DNA from: Yoonia vestfoldensis SKA53
GTDB lineage: Bacteria; Pseudomonadota; Alphaproteobacteria; Rhodobacterales; Rhodobacteraceae
Direction of reading: 5' to 3'
Assembly (NCBI RefSeq): GCF_000152785.1
Contig: NZ_CH672414.1
Coordinates: 2,125,639-2,189,638, forward strand
DNA: 64,000 nucleotides
Below are positions 47,930-56,336 of this stretch, piece after piece. The notes below the pieces were generated by a model. It made no database searches. It was not told where the DNA came from and saw nothing but the letters and a program-made list of their open reading frames with translations. The translations under genes and the position numbers were made by a program. The stretch's first letter is position 1. Each line of letters opens with the position of its first letter.

Positions 47930-49226
47930 ATGGACCAGAAGATGCCCTTGAAGCTGCCTCGCTACGTGTTCCGCCGCGCCAATGGCTCGTACCGGTATAA
48001 GCGCAACGTGCCCAAGGCGCTGCGTGAAGTAATTCCCAAAGCAACCGTGTACCGCCAACTCGGAGAAAGCTACGATGAGGCGATCCGAAGGCTTCCGGTC
48101 GTTCATGCTGAGATAGAAGCGCTGTTCGACCAGGAGCGTAACACACCCAGCAGTGTGAGGGCCAAGTCCCTGGTGCGTGAGCACTTGGGAGCCTGGCATG
48201 CCGACGTGTTTGCGGAAGGTGTGGTTGAACCGGAATGGGACATCACAGACGACTTCCGGGAGCTGGCTGCGGAACTTGAGGGCAGCACACCGGCTGACGT
48301 GGTCCGCCAGGTTGGCAGCGCCAGGTTGAAGCCAGAGCCGATGACCCTGCACAGGGTGCTGACAGAATACTGTGCCTACAAGTGCGACGGCAGTGTAGAG
48401 CACACAGACCTCAAGACCCGCATTGAGCGCATCAGGAAGGACCTGGTCATTGTGCTTGGCAAGAACAGGGTGGAGTGGACACCGCTGGCCGACATCAACC
48501 GTGCTGATGCCAACACGTTCCGGGACTACCTGCTGAACCGCATGGCACCAAACTCAGTTCTACGTACCCTTGGGGTCATCAAGGCTGCCATGAACCACGT
48601 GATCATCGAGAACGATCTCGAGCAGCGCAACGTGTTCCAAGGCATCAAGATCAAAGGTGCGGGGGCGAGCAAGGATGACCGCCTGCCCATGAGCGATGCC
48701 CAGCTGGAAGCCCTGCTGCAGAGTATCAAAGCAACCCCGAGCCTATGCCCTGCTTATCACCCTCGCAGACAGCGGCGCCCGCCTTGCAGAAATCGTCGGG
48801 CTCGAGGCAAACGACATCGACCACGAGGCTGGCTGCCTGCACATCCGCCACAACACGCTCCGCCGCCTGAAGACCAAAACGTCAGAACGCACGATCCCGC
48901 TGTCCCCCAGAGCCATAGCGTGCCTCAAGCACCAGCAAGCGCAGGCCCTCGGCACAGACCCCATCTTCCCACAATATGCCCGACCAAGGGGGAGTGATGC
49001 GGCGTCCGCCATGCTGATGAAGCGGCTAAGGACACAGATCAGTGATCCCAAGGTGACTATCCACTCGCTCCGCCACCGGATGAAGGACAAGCTGCGCAAT
49101 ACTGGCTGTCCTGAGGCCATCTCCCTGGCCATCCTGGGTCACAGCACCAACACCGTCGCTGCGAACTATGGCTCAGGCTATGCCCTAGAGGTCATGCGGG
49201 AGCAGATGGAGCGGGTGTGGGGATAA
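47930..49226 (+). pseudogene. Tyrosine recombinase (integrase 1), frameshifted
   Basis: The N-terminal DNA-binding part (DUF6538-like LPRYVFRRANGSYRYKR, then the core-binding domain) is in one frame to about 48740, and the catalytic half continues in the next frame from about 48740 to 49226. The catalytic half keeps SGARLAEIVG (Arg), HSLRHRMKD (His-x-x-Arg), LGHSTNTVAANYG (His and Tyr). The break coincides with the CCCC run at 48735-48738; removing one C restores one frame of about 431 residues. It may be a true mutation, a sequencing slip or, less likely, recoding. The stop overlaps the next ATG as TAATG. Confidence 0.85.
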
Positions 49227-50536
49227 TGCAGAGGCACGAGGATATTTTATCACCTGAGAAAGCCCGAGCGTTTAACCCGTTCCTGTGTGCAATCTCCGAT
49301 AAGCTGAAGGCGCTTATCGTAGAAGTGCAAAAACAAGTGAGCGGCTATGAAGCTTATTACAAGACCCGCGAACGCGTGCGTAGACCAGCAGATCAGATCA
49401 CCTTTGAGCGAACAATTGAGGCGATCCTGTGTGACCTTTGTGCCGTTACGCTTGAGCCGCAGCACAACAGCCTACACCTCCCGCTGAGTAACAAAATCCT
49501 GCGAGCGAAGTCGCGGTACAAAGGCATCGCCCTTGGCAAAACCCTCCCAGACATTCTGAACATACTGTCAGCACCCGAGATGGACTTCGTTGTTGTCGAG
49601 AAAGGCCATAGCAACTTCAAGATTGTCGATGAAGATCTGAACATGGCCTTTGCGGGGGGACGACAAACCATCCTGAGGGCAGGACAAAAACTGCTCTCAC
49701 GCATAGAGCGCTTTGAGATCACAAAGGATGACCTAGGCCATGCGTCCGAGGAAGAGGTGTTGGTGCTCCGTGCGCCCAAGCGTCATGCGGCCAGCATTGC
49801 AGAGTATGAGGAATATGAGGACAATCAGGCGACCTTAGGTCTGCGCAGGCAAATGACCGGTATCAATGCGTGGCTAGGGGCTGCGGACATCAGCTGCAGT
49901 TACCCAGACGCGAATGCTGCGCAGCGCCGCCTCCGCCGCATCTTCAATAACTCGGACTTTGCGCAGGGGGGCAGGCTTTATGGTGGGTTCTGGCAGTCGA
50001 TGTCCTCAGATGAACGACAAGAGCATATCAGCATCAATCAGGATGCTGTGGTGGAGTGTGACTACGGCCAGATGAACATCTTGCTGTTGTATGCGGTCGC
50101 GGCAGCACAAGACCACCTGCCTCCAGGTGACCTCTACGACCTGTCGGAATATGGTATCCCAGTGAGCTGTCGTCCGGGCATCAAGAAGGTGATGCAAACG
50201 GTCATCAACAGCACGGTACTGCCCAGACGACTACCAAAGAGGTCTCGCAAGCACTTCCCTCCAAGGATCAGCCTCGGGGACATCCTCGCAGCCATCCAGG
50301 AGAAGCACCCAATGATCTTCCCGCTAATGACCTCAGGGATAGGCATGCAGCTGTTCCGCACAGAAGCCGATATCCTTGTAGATGTCCTCGAAGCTCTCAG
50401 GTCGAAAGGTATCGTCGCCCTCCCCGTCCATGATGCTGTTATTGTTGCTGATGAAGACAAAGACACAACACGGACGATCATGAAGGCAGTCTTCAAGGAT
50501 CACACAGGGATCACCCCTCAGGTCACCCTAGGGTAG
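49226..50536 (+). CDS. Family-A-polymerase-like palm protein of genomic islands
   Basis: A 436-residue protein annotated in relatives, as far as I recall, only as hypothetical. Three blocks resemble DNA polymerase A palm motifs: VECDYGQMNILLLYA with Asp279 (motif A-like), CRPGIKKVMQTVINS (motif B-like, Arg and Lys spaced by helix), and LPVHDAVIV with Asp403 (motif C-like). RLYGGFWQSM before motif A is also characteristic of the group. The N-terminal ~230 residues are helical without a known exonuclease motif. ATG 49226 overlaps the integrase stop as TAATG. A replication or repair polymerase for the island is inference. Confidence 0.6.
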   Translation: MQRHEDILSPEKARAFNPFLCAISDKLKALIVEVQKQVSGYEAYYKTRERVRRPADQITFERTIEAILCDLCAVTLEPQHNSLHLPLSNKILRAKSRYKGIALGKTLPDILNILSAPEMDFVVVEKGHSNFKIVDEDLNMAFAGGRQTILRAGQKLLSRIERFEITKDDLGHASEEEVLVLRAPKRHAASIAEYEEYEDNQATLGLRRQMTGINAWLGAADISCSYPDANAAQRRLRRIFNNSDFAQGGRLYGGFWQSMSSDERQEHISINQDAVVECDYGQMNILLLYAVAAAQDHLPPGDLYDLSEYGIPVSCRPGIKKVMQTVINSTVLPRRLPKRSRKHFPPRISLGDILAAIQEKHPMIFPLMTSGIGMQLFRTEADILVDVLEALRSKGIVALPVHDAVIVADEDKDTTRTIMKAVFKDHTGITPQVTLG

Positions 50537-50991
50537 GACCCTGGGGGTTAGGTATGTTTGTGATGAACAACATAAGAACAATAACACCCTAAAGGGACCC
50601 TCTAAGGCTCCTCATATAGGGGACCCGTATGGCAGGCCATGTCAGATGCTCCACAGTAACAGATCCGAAAATCTGACTAGACCACTATCATGCTTGCCCC
50701 ATGCACGACGCGATAGATGTCTAGTTTGAGGGCTAGAACTATCAGCAGGGATACCACAGCAACGCCACAAAGCCCCTCGAAAGAGCGAAATAGGGACATC
50801 AAAACGATCATGATCTCGAGTTCCAGATCCAGGGCGTCAACATAGCTCATGGAATACGTCTAATGTTCCGCCGTCATAAGAAAGTTAGAACATGAACGCT
50901 TGGCGTTTGAACGGATTTGACGTTAGGCTAAAATGACCAGCAGGGGTTGCAAAAATCTCTGTACTAGAGGCCGCATGAAAGAGCAGAGCTT
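50537..50991. other. 455-bp non-coding stretch of the island
   Basis: The stretch separates the polymerase-like and primase-helicase genes. It opens with a GGGT/ACCC-rich self-complementary segment (about 50519-50547) that could end transcription, has two GGGACCC copies (50594-50600 and 50620-50626), and a small AACGC-TTG-GCGTT hairpin at 50895-50907. One 57-codon leftward ORF lies within it. Position beside replication genes makes an origin possible, but no clear iteron array is visible. Confidence 0.4.
50677..50850 (-). CDS. Possible small membrane protein
   Basis: A 57-codon frame beginning MSYVDALDLELEIM, followed by two hydrophobic stretches (IMIVLMSLF and VAVVSLLIVLAL). It is opposite in direction to its neighbours. 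No good ribosome site precedes the ATG at 50850, so it may be chance. If real it would be a one- or two-helix membrane peptide. Confidence 0.25.
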   Translation of the reverse strand: MSYVDALDLELEIMIVLMSLFRSFEGLCGVAVVSLLIVLALKLDIYRVVHGASMIVV

Positions 50992-52551
50992 TTGTCGAAA
51001 GAATTTGACCCCTTACCGGACACAAGTGCCGAGCGCGACATCGAACGGCATGAAAGGCGATCCGCACAAGGTCTCGATTATTTTCCTTTCAAAGACGGTC
51101 TCGGTCGCTTCTATAAACTCGGACCTGAGGTTCAATATACAAGAGACGATGCTGACGAAGTGCTACGTATCGTATCCTCTTGGTACGTGAAAAAGAACAA
51201 TGCTTATTATGACGTAGAAAACCTGCAGGTGAAGTATCAGCCGCATGATATTAAGCAAGTGATTGTGCAACGAATGGTCGAAACCTTCCCGTTATGGCAA
51301 TTAAGTGATCAAGGGTGGCGAGATTTTTTTAAAATACTCCTTGATCCACCGGTAAACAAGTTAAACCCGGAGCGCAGCATTGCTGTTTGGTCAGGAAAAC
51401 AGGTATTTATTCCGCAAAACGATCAAAAAGTCATATTTGAAAAGGGAACAGCTACGATCAATACTTGGTCGCGTCCCATCTATCGCAAAACGGTTGGGGT
51501 TGAAGCTTCTGCGTTCAATGATTTCATCGAATATGTAATTCCCAACGATGCAGAACGAGACGTTTTTCTAGACTGGTTGGTTTGGGTTCTGCGGTATGAA
51601 GCCCAAAAGCCGGCATGGGCCATCATGCTTTATTCAGAAAAGCAAGGTACGGGTAAATCTACACTAGCTGAAGTTTTAATAGAACTATTCGGAAGACTAA
51701 ATACTGGGCGCGTCAACGGCGTTAACAAACTTATTGGTCGCTTCAATAAAGAGGTCCTAGAAAATAAATTGGTTATTGTTGAAGAGGTCGAGGTCAAACG
51801 CGGCTCACCCCAAGCAAATGCGATTAAAAGCTTGGTGACTGAAGATAGCATAATGGTCGAGGCCAAGCTCATGCCTGTCTATGTCCAGCAGATCCACTGT
51901 GCCTTCCTTATGACCACAAACCACTTACCTCTTTGGCTAGAAGAATCCGATCGGAGGTTTTTCATTCTGAACTTTGATCACCATGGCTATGCTAATGGCG
52001 GTAAGGACTACAACAGATTTACCAAACTAGTGGGCGCGGTAAAGCTTCAAATCAAAAAACCAGAAGGGGTAAAGGGTATCTATGATCAACTGATGCGCCG
52101 CGATGTACCACAAGATTTTGGGCTTAAAGTAGACATTACAAAACATCGCACTGACATCATGGAGAGATTACAGGATCTCGCACCTGACGCTGCTAAGCAA
52201 GTGCTAGAGGAAACGCTAAAAGATAAAAACATTGTCTTCGTGCCAATGAAGTTAGCCCATCAACTTATTAATAAAATTACACCTAGAGAGATAAATGCTC
52301 AAACACATATTTTCAGCGAGCTAGGCTGGCGAAAGGGGAAGTTTGCCTGGGATGGCGGGCCACAAAACCGTGCTTGGTATCTGGTATTGGATGAAGACAA
52401 ACTGCCTAACCGTGGTAAAGTATATACTCGGAATATGACAAGTCCTAAATGTGATTTTGGCTGGTCGACTATGGCATCTCAGGTGGATGCGGTGCGTACC
52501 ATTTTACGGTTAGAAGAAAAAAACAAAAGTGAAGAATTCTTGAGAGTATAA
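50992..52551 (+). CDS. Primase-associated SF3 helicase (DUF5906-like)
   Basis: A 519-residue protein. Walker A SEKQGTGKST at about 215-224, Walker B KLVIVEEVE near 255, and the SF3 motif C FLMTTNHLPLW with Asn310, then the arginine-finger-like SDRRFFI. This is the helicase type of P4-like and plasmid primases; a catalytic primase domain is not visible in the N-terminal ~180 residues. No ATG lies near the start; TTG 50992 after GAAAGAGCAG is used. Codon use is visibly AT-richer than flanking genes, a sign of separate origin. Initiates or drives element replication by inference. Confidence 0.85.
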   Translation: MSKEFDPLPDTSAERDIERHERRSAQGLDYFPFKDGLGRFYKLGPEVQYTRDDADEVLRIVSSWYVKKNNAYYDVENLQVKYQPHDIKQVIVQRMVETFPLWQLSDQGWRDFFKILLDPPVNKLNPERSIAVWSGKQVFIPQNDQKVIFEKGTATINTWSRPIYRKTVGVEASAFNDFIEYVIPNDAERDVFLDWLVWVLRYEAQKPAWAIMLYSEKQGTGKSTLAEVLIELFGRLNTGRVNGVNKLIGRFNKEVLENKLVIVEEVEVKRGSPQANAIKSLVTEDSIMVEAKLMPVYVQQIHCAFLMTTNHLPLWLEESDRRFFILNFDHHGYANGGKDYNRFTKLVGAVKLQIKKPEGVKGIYDQLMRRDVPQDFGLKVDITKHRTDIMERLQDLAPDAAKQVLEETLKDKNIVFVPMKLAHQLINKITPREINAQTHIFSELGWRKGKFAWDGGPQNRAWYLVLDEDKLPNRGKVYTRNMTSPKCDFGWSTMASQVDAVRTILRLEEKNKSEEFLRV

Positions 52552-52556
52552 GAGGA

Positions 52557-53165
52557 GTGATACGCATAAATGAGAACACGATTGACGACTGGCTGCTCAG
52601 TGCTCAAAGAAAATTAGAGTACTGGGAGCCCGATATATTTTTTGAAGAACTTCGCACTCCCCGACGCGACGCCTATGCGTCAACATTTCAGCGACCGGAA
52701 GCGGCTCTAGAGTTAATAAAAGATAAGCTTGAAGCTGCAAAGGTTCGCGCACCGAGGCCCTTCCATATAATGAACATTGAGGCGCCTGGAGGGTGTTGGG
52801 AGTTGGGCACACAAATCAGCCCTGATTTAACTACATTTATGGCGCCTAATGGGCATAAAATAGACACCGAGACATATAGGTTCGTTTACCTTCTATGCCA
52901 TGCAATTGTGGTCGATGAGCACGATGTTGTTCGCCACCAATGCAACAATCGAGCATGTATACGACCAGATCATTTACTCTTGGGCACACAGGCGCAGAAT
53001 GTTCTGGACGAAGATCGGCGTAAATATGCTGGGCATACATCTCAGGGACGCGGCCAAGCCTTAGATGCCCAGGTCAAAAAGCACTTGCAGCGTCGACCTG
53101 ATCCTTTCGTGGTTGAGCCACTGGCCCACGATGAGACCACAAAGCCCTCAGACCAGTGGGATTAG
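52557..53165 (+). CDS. HNH endonuclease-like protein
   Basis: A 202-residue protein whose centre carries the HNH_3-type motif VRHQCNNRACIRPDHLLLG (about 124-142), with paired cysteines for zinc and the GTQAQN stretch that follows it in this family. The N-terminal ~85 residues are unrelated to known domains. It starts 5 bp after the helicase stop at a GTG with AGAGG almost touching it, so initiation probably depends on coupling. May nick or cut DNA in element replication or homing. Confidence 0.8.
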   Translation: MIRINENTIDDWLLSAQRKLEYWEPDIFFEELRTPRRDAYASTFQRPEAALELIKDKLEAAKVRAPRPFHIMNIEAPGGCWELGTQISPDLTTFMAPNGHKIDTETYRFVYLLCHAIVVDEHDVVRHQCNNRACIRPDHLLLGTQAQNVLDEDRRKYAGHTSQGRGQALDAQVKKHLQRRPDPFVVEPLAHDETTKPSDQWD

Positions 53166-53297
53166 ATCAACCAGAAATCTGTCTGATGTGGATGTTGTCT
53201 ACTTGTCTGTCTGTCTAGTTTGTACTGGTCTCCGTCCCCCCAGGAACTGAGCAAACCTGGGCATCTATGATGATACCAATCATCATGGAGAACGATC
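53166..53297. promoter_or_regulatory. Hairpin before the small membrane protein gene
   Basis: ATGATGAT-ACCA-ATCATCAT (53267-53286) is a perfect 8-bp stem immediately before GGAGAACG, the ribosome site of the gene at 53298. It could be an operator or control translation. The remaining gap shows nothing else. Confidence 0.4.
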
Positions 53298-53534
53298 ATG
53301 TTTACGACCTTCACGGCCCTTGCGCTTGCAGGGGGCGGGCTTCGGCTTGTCTTGCAGTGGCAGCTGAAACGCCGATGGCAGATAGCTCTGAGTGTACCCC
53401 AAGCTCTGGCTGGGGCTCTCGTGGTTCTGGCAGGCCTGCCCGAGTTCCTCAAACCCATCCCCTTCCCTATCCCACTCGGCCTCACGCTTGGCCTGCTGTT
53501 GCCTGACCTTGTGCTGACGCGGAGGGGGTTATGA
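53298..53534 (+). CDS. Small two-helix membrane protein
   Basis: A 78-residue hydrophobic protein. Helices are predicted at about 5-20 and 34-50, and a third hydrophobic stretch is at 55-72, ending with a basic tail LTRRGL. GGAG precedes the ATG by eight bases. It shares ATGA with the next small gene. Unknown function; phage and island membrane proteins of this size include holin-like and exclusion proteins, but nothing specific is visible. Confidence 0.6.
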   Translation: MFTTFTALALAGGGLRLVLQWQLKRRWQIALSVPQALAGALVVLAGLPEFLKPIPFPIPLGLTLGLLLPDLVLTRRGL

Positions 53535-53725
53535 CAGACTGGCAGCTCAAAGAGGACGACGTGGTTGTCCTACGCCCCCTCGATGACATCCCCGAGCACC
53601 TATTCCGGGTCTTGGACGTCTATGACGACTGCATCACCGGCTACTCGCTGACAGGACCTCTCGAAGGGATCTACGGCGAACCCGGTCTAGAGCTGATCCT
53701 GCGGGTCCACTCGCGCAGCACCTGA
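53531..53725 (+). CDS. Small acidic hypothetical protein
   Basis: A 64-residue acidic, mostly beta-predicted protein (DDVVVLRPLDDIPEHLFRV). It overlaps the preceding membrane-protein gene by ATGA, so the two are probably made together and may interact. No recognised family. Confidence 0.55.
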   Translation: MTDWQLKEDDVVVLRPLDDIPEHLFRVLDVYDDCITGYSLTGPLEGIYGEPGLELILRVHSRST

Positions 53726-53825
53726 GGCAATCAGGGAAGGGGTTAAACCCTGACCCCTGTTGATCCCACTCACAAAAACCCAATCACACCATCAAACTGG
53801 GGCTATTGCCCCGCTAGGAGACATC

Positions 53826-55070
53826 ATGTCCACACAGATAAAGTATGCCTACAGGCGGCATAACACATGGATCTACCGCCGCACCTACCCAGTCCAGTTA
53901 CACGACATACTGGGGTCCTCGCTCAAGCGGTCCCTGCATACCGCTGATGCCAAGGTTGCGGCCAAACGGGTGGCAGAGCTGAACACCACCTTTGAGGCGA
54001 TTGTGCTGGAGGCACAGGCCAAGCTGGCTGACGGTGTACAGTCAGGTGAGCCCCCTCAGCTTGCCATCGCCGTTCCGCGTTACCAGCGGGCCCGGCTGTT
54101 GGGCGAGCAACCGGTTCAGGAGGTCGCTGCCGTCTACTTGGCAGAGGTCTCCGTCCGCCTGCGTCCGGGCAGCTACAAGTCAGTCCGCTTTGCTTTAGAG
54201 CTGCTGACCTCACACGTGGGAGCGCGCAAACTGGGCGACCTGAACGATACGCTGGGCAAGGAGGTGCTTGGGTATATAGCACGGCTCTCTCCCAACATCC
54301 GCAAGTACAGCCAGGCACAGGGGGCGTCGCTGGCAGAGCTGGCCACATTGTCGGAAGAGCACGAGGGAATATCCCTGACGGCCCAAACCCAGCGGCGCAT
54401 CTGGCGACAGTTACAGCAGTTCCTTGACTGGTGTGTTCGGTCGGGGACCTTGGAGGCAAATCCTTGGGACGGGCTTGCAGTGAAGGAACGGCCAGAGGTC
54501 CGATCCCACAGGGTCCTGACTGACGCTCAGGTCTCTCTGCTCCTCAACACGAACGACAGGGTGCTTCACAGCGCCCTTCTTTTTTGTCTGCTCACTGGGA
54601 TGCGCTCAGGGGAGGCCTGTGGGCTCTTGGCAGAGGACGTCAGCACCAAGGGCAACCTCGGGCGGTTTGTGCAGATCCGGCCTAATGCTGTGCGGTTACT
54701 CAAGTCCAAAGCAGCAGAACGGGAGGTACCCCTGCATCCGGTGCTGGAGACCCTCTTGGATACCACCTTGCCAACCTCAGGTAGGCTGTTCCCGAACCTC
54801 AGCGTGGACAAGGTCGTCAAGCGCTATGCCTACCTCCGCAGGCAGCATCCTGAGCTCGGCAGCACCGTGTTCCACTCAACCCGCAAGTGGTTCATCACCC
54901 AGTGTGAACGCACTGGTGTTCCTGAGCACTTCACAGCCACCCTCGTTGGCCATCAGTCAGCGCGGTCCGAGAACAAGCTCACCTATGGTCTCTACTCGGC
55001 TGGCATCAGTGACACCCAAAAGCGGGAGATCATCGACCAAATCAGGCTGCCTCAGGACGTGCTGCTATGA
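53826..55070 (+). CDS. Tyrosine recombinase (integrase 2)
   Basis: A 414-residue phage-type integrase. An N-terminal arm/core-binding part (YAYRRHNTWIYRRTYP and later a SAM-like core) precedes the catalytic domain. Catalytic residues visible: LLTGMRSGEACGL (Arg), FHSTRKWFITQ (His-x-x-Arg), LVGHQSARSENKLTYG (His and Tyr). Start at ATG 53826 after TAGGAG. It is intact, unlike integrase 1, and unrelated to it in sequence outside the active site. Its stop overlaps a 60-codon ORF by ATGA, as seen with directionality or accessory factors. Confidence 0.9.
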   Translation: MSTQIKYAYRRHNTWIYRRTYPVQLHDILGSSLKRSLHTADAKVAAKRVAELNTTFEAIVLEAQAKLADGVQSGEPPQLAIAVPRYQRARLLGEQPVQEVAAVYLAEVSVRLRPGSYKSVRFALELLTSHVGARKLGDLNDTLGKEVLGYIARLSPNIRKYSQAQGASLAELATLSEEHEGISLTAQTQRRIWRQLQQFLDWCVRSGTLEANPWDGLAVKERPEVRSHRVLTDAQVSLLLNTNDRVLHSALLFCLLTGMRSGEACGLLAEDVSTKGNLGRFVQIRPNAVRLLKSKAAEREVPLHPVLETLLDTTLPTSGRLFPNLSVDKVVKRYAYLRRQHPELGSTVFHSTRKWFITQCERTGVPEHFTATLVGHQSARSENKLTYGLYSAGISDTQKREIIDQIRLPQDVLL

Positions 55071-55249
55071 GCGCCCTCCGTATCCCTGACATCGAGGCCT
55101 TCGAGGAGCGGGCTGCCATCGCTGAATACGATGGAGGGCTGACAAGGCTGCAAGCCGAAAGCCTCGCTGCAACACAGCAGGGCTTTGCCTCAGCTGGTGC
55201 GTACTGGCGATGGCTCGCTGACTATGTAGTCAACCGAGGGCTTGGTTAG
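55067..55249 (+). CDS. Small ORF coupled to integrase 2
   Basis: A 60-residue protein, MSALRIPDIEAFEERAAIAE then EYDGGLTRLQAESLA. The FEERAAI-EYDGG pattern recurs in many phage and plasmid proteins annotated as hypothetical. Its ATG shares ATGA with the integrase stop, so expression is linked. It could be an excisionase or integrase partner; that is inference. Confidence 0.6.
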   Translation: MSALRIPDIEAFEERAAIAEYDGGLTRLQAESLAATQQGFASAGAYWRWLADYVVNRGLG

Positions 55250-55263
55250 ACCGCGAAAAAACA

Positions 55264-55309
55264 CCCCCGTCCGGCTTCCCTTCGCGGGAGGCCGGGCGGG
55301 GGGCTTTGT
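55264..55309 (+). terminator. Long hairpin terminator after integrase 2 unit
   Basis: A 17-bp stem with G-U pairs (55264-55280 with 55286-55302), loop TTCGC, is followed by CTTTGTTG. Its right arm runs into the left end of the insertion sequence, so the IS inserted at or just after this hairpin. Confidence 0.7.
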
Positions 55310-55320
55310 TGCACAAATCC
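55302..55320 (+). repeat. Left terminal inverted repeat of the IS
   Basis: GGCTTTGTTGCACAAATCC; matches the inverted right end at 18 of 19 positions. Confidence 0.9.
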
Positions 55321-55368
55321 TATCATGAGGGGATTCACTGTGTGAATCCAGCGTGGTAGCGGGTTGCG

Positions 55369-56301
55369 ATGAGCAGCTGGACACCGACGACGTACAAGAC
55401 CCGGAACTGGGCAGAGTACAATCATTGACTTAAGCAGCGGGGATCGCTGTCGATCTGGTTTGATCCAGAGATGTCATGGGAAGCAGAGGCCTCTGGACGC
55501 CGTGGGCGTCAGAAAACCTACAGCGATGCAGCCATCCAAGCCTGTTTGACCCTCAAGGTACTATTCGGCTTGCCCTTGCGGCAGACGACCGGGTTTGTGG
55601 AGAGCTTGCTGAAACGGGTTGAGCTGGACTGGTCGGTGCCGGACTTCAGTACCCTGTGTCGGCGTCAGAAGACGTTGTCCGTCGCCATCCCTTACAAGGG
55701 ATCAGCAGGACCACTTCACCTGCTTGTCGACAGCACAGGCATTAAGGCTGAAGGCGAAGGAGAGTGGAATGCCCGCAAGCATGGCGGTCCAAAGCGCCGC
55801 TTGTGGCGCAAGATCCACATTGGGGTCGATGAGGAAACGCTGGAGATCCGCGCGATCGAGGTGACGAGTAGCAGCATTGGGGACGCCCCGATGCTGCCAG
55901 ACTTGCTCAGCCAGATCCCACCTGATCAGGAGCTTGGCAGCGTCACGGCGGACGGAGCATATGATACACGCAAATGCCATGATGCGATTGCGGCACGCAA
56001 TGCGCACGCCGTCATACCCCCGCGCAAGAACGCTAAGATGTGGAAACCTGACACAGCAGGAGCGAAAGCGCGTAACGAAGCAGTGCGATCCTCAAAGTAT
56101 CTGGGTCGTGCTTTGTGGCGAAACCTGACTGGATATCACCGCCGGAGCCGCGTTGAGACAAAAATGCATTGTGTGAAACTACTCGGTCAGCGCCTCTCGG
56201 CGCGGGACTTCGATCGCCAGGTTGCAGAGATCCAGATCCGTGCCGCGATCCTAAACGGCTTCACAGCTATTGGCATACCGCGTACGGTGGCCGTAGGCTA
56301 A
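55369..56301 (+). pseudogene. IS903-group DDE transposase with in-frame TGA
   Basis: The natural frame starts at ATG 55369 (MSSWTPTTYKTRNWAEYNH) but meets TGA at 55426-55428, then continues LKQRGSLSIWFDPEMSWEAE to 56301. The downstream part keeps the DDE residues: LLVDSTGIK (Asp), TADGAYDT (Asp) and [10 protein letters not shown] (Glu). Translation could restart at ATG 55471, giving 276 residues lacking the first 34. It is probably impaired; a single-base change from a serine or glycine codon would explain the stop. Confidence 0.85.
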
Positions 56302-56336
56302 ATCCGTCCGGAGTCAGGGGAAACACGTCCCCAAGA

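Noticed and set aside
48696..49226. Catalytic half of integrase 1 as an independent gene
   Set aside because: Its first residues are not recombinase-like; similarity begins exactly where the upstream frame loses it, so it is one frameshifted gene.
50933..51190. 85-codon ORF at the start of the helicase gene
   Set aside because: It overlaps the helicase in another frame and has no domain; the helicase frame carries the similarity.
53231..53265. CCTGGGCA-like sequence as a right attachment site for the tRNA-Leu island
   Set aside because: Only about eight bases match the tRNA end, and it lies in the middle of the element before integrase 2.
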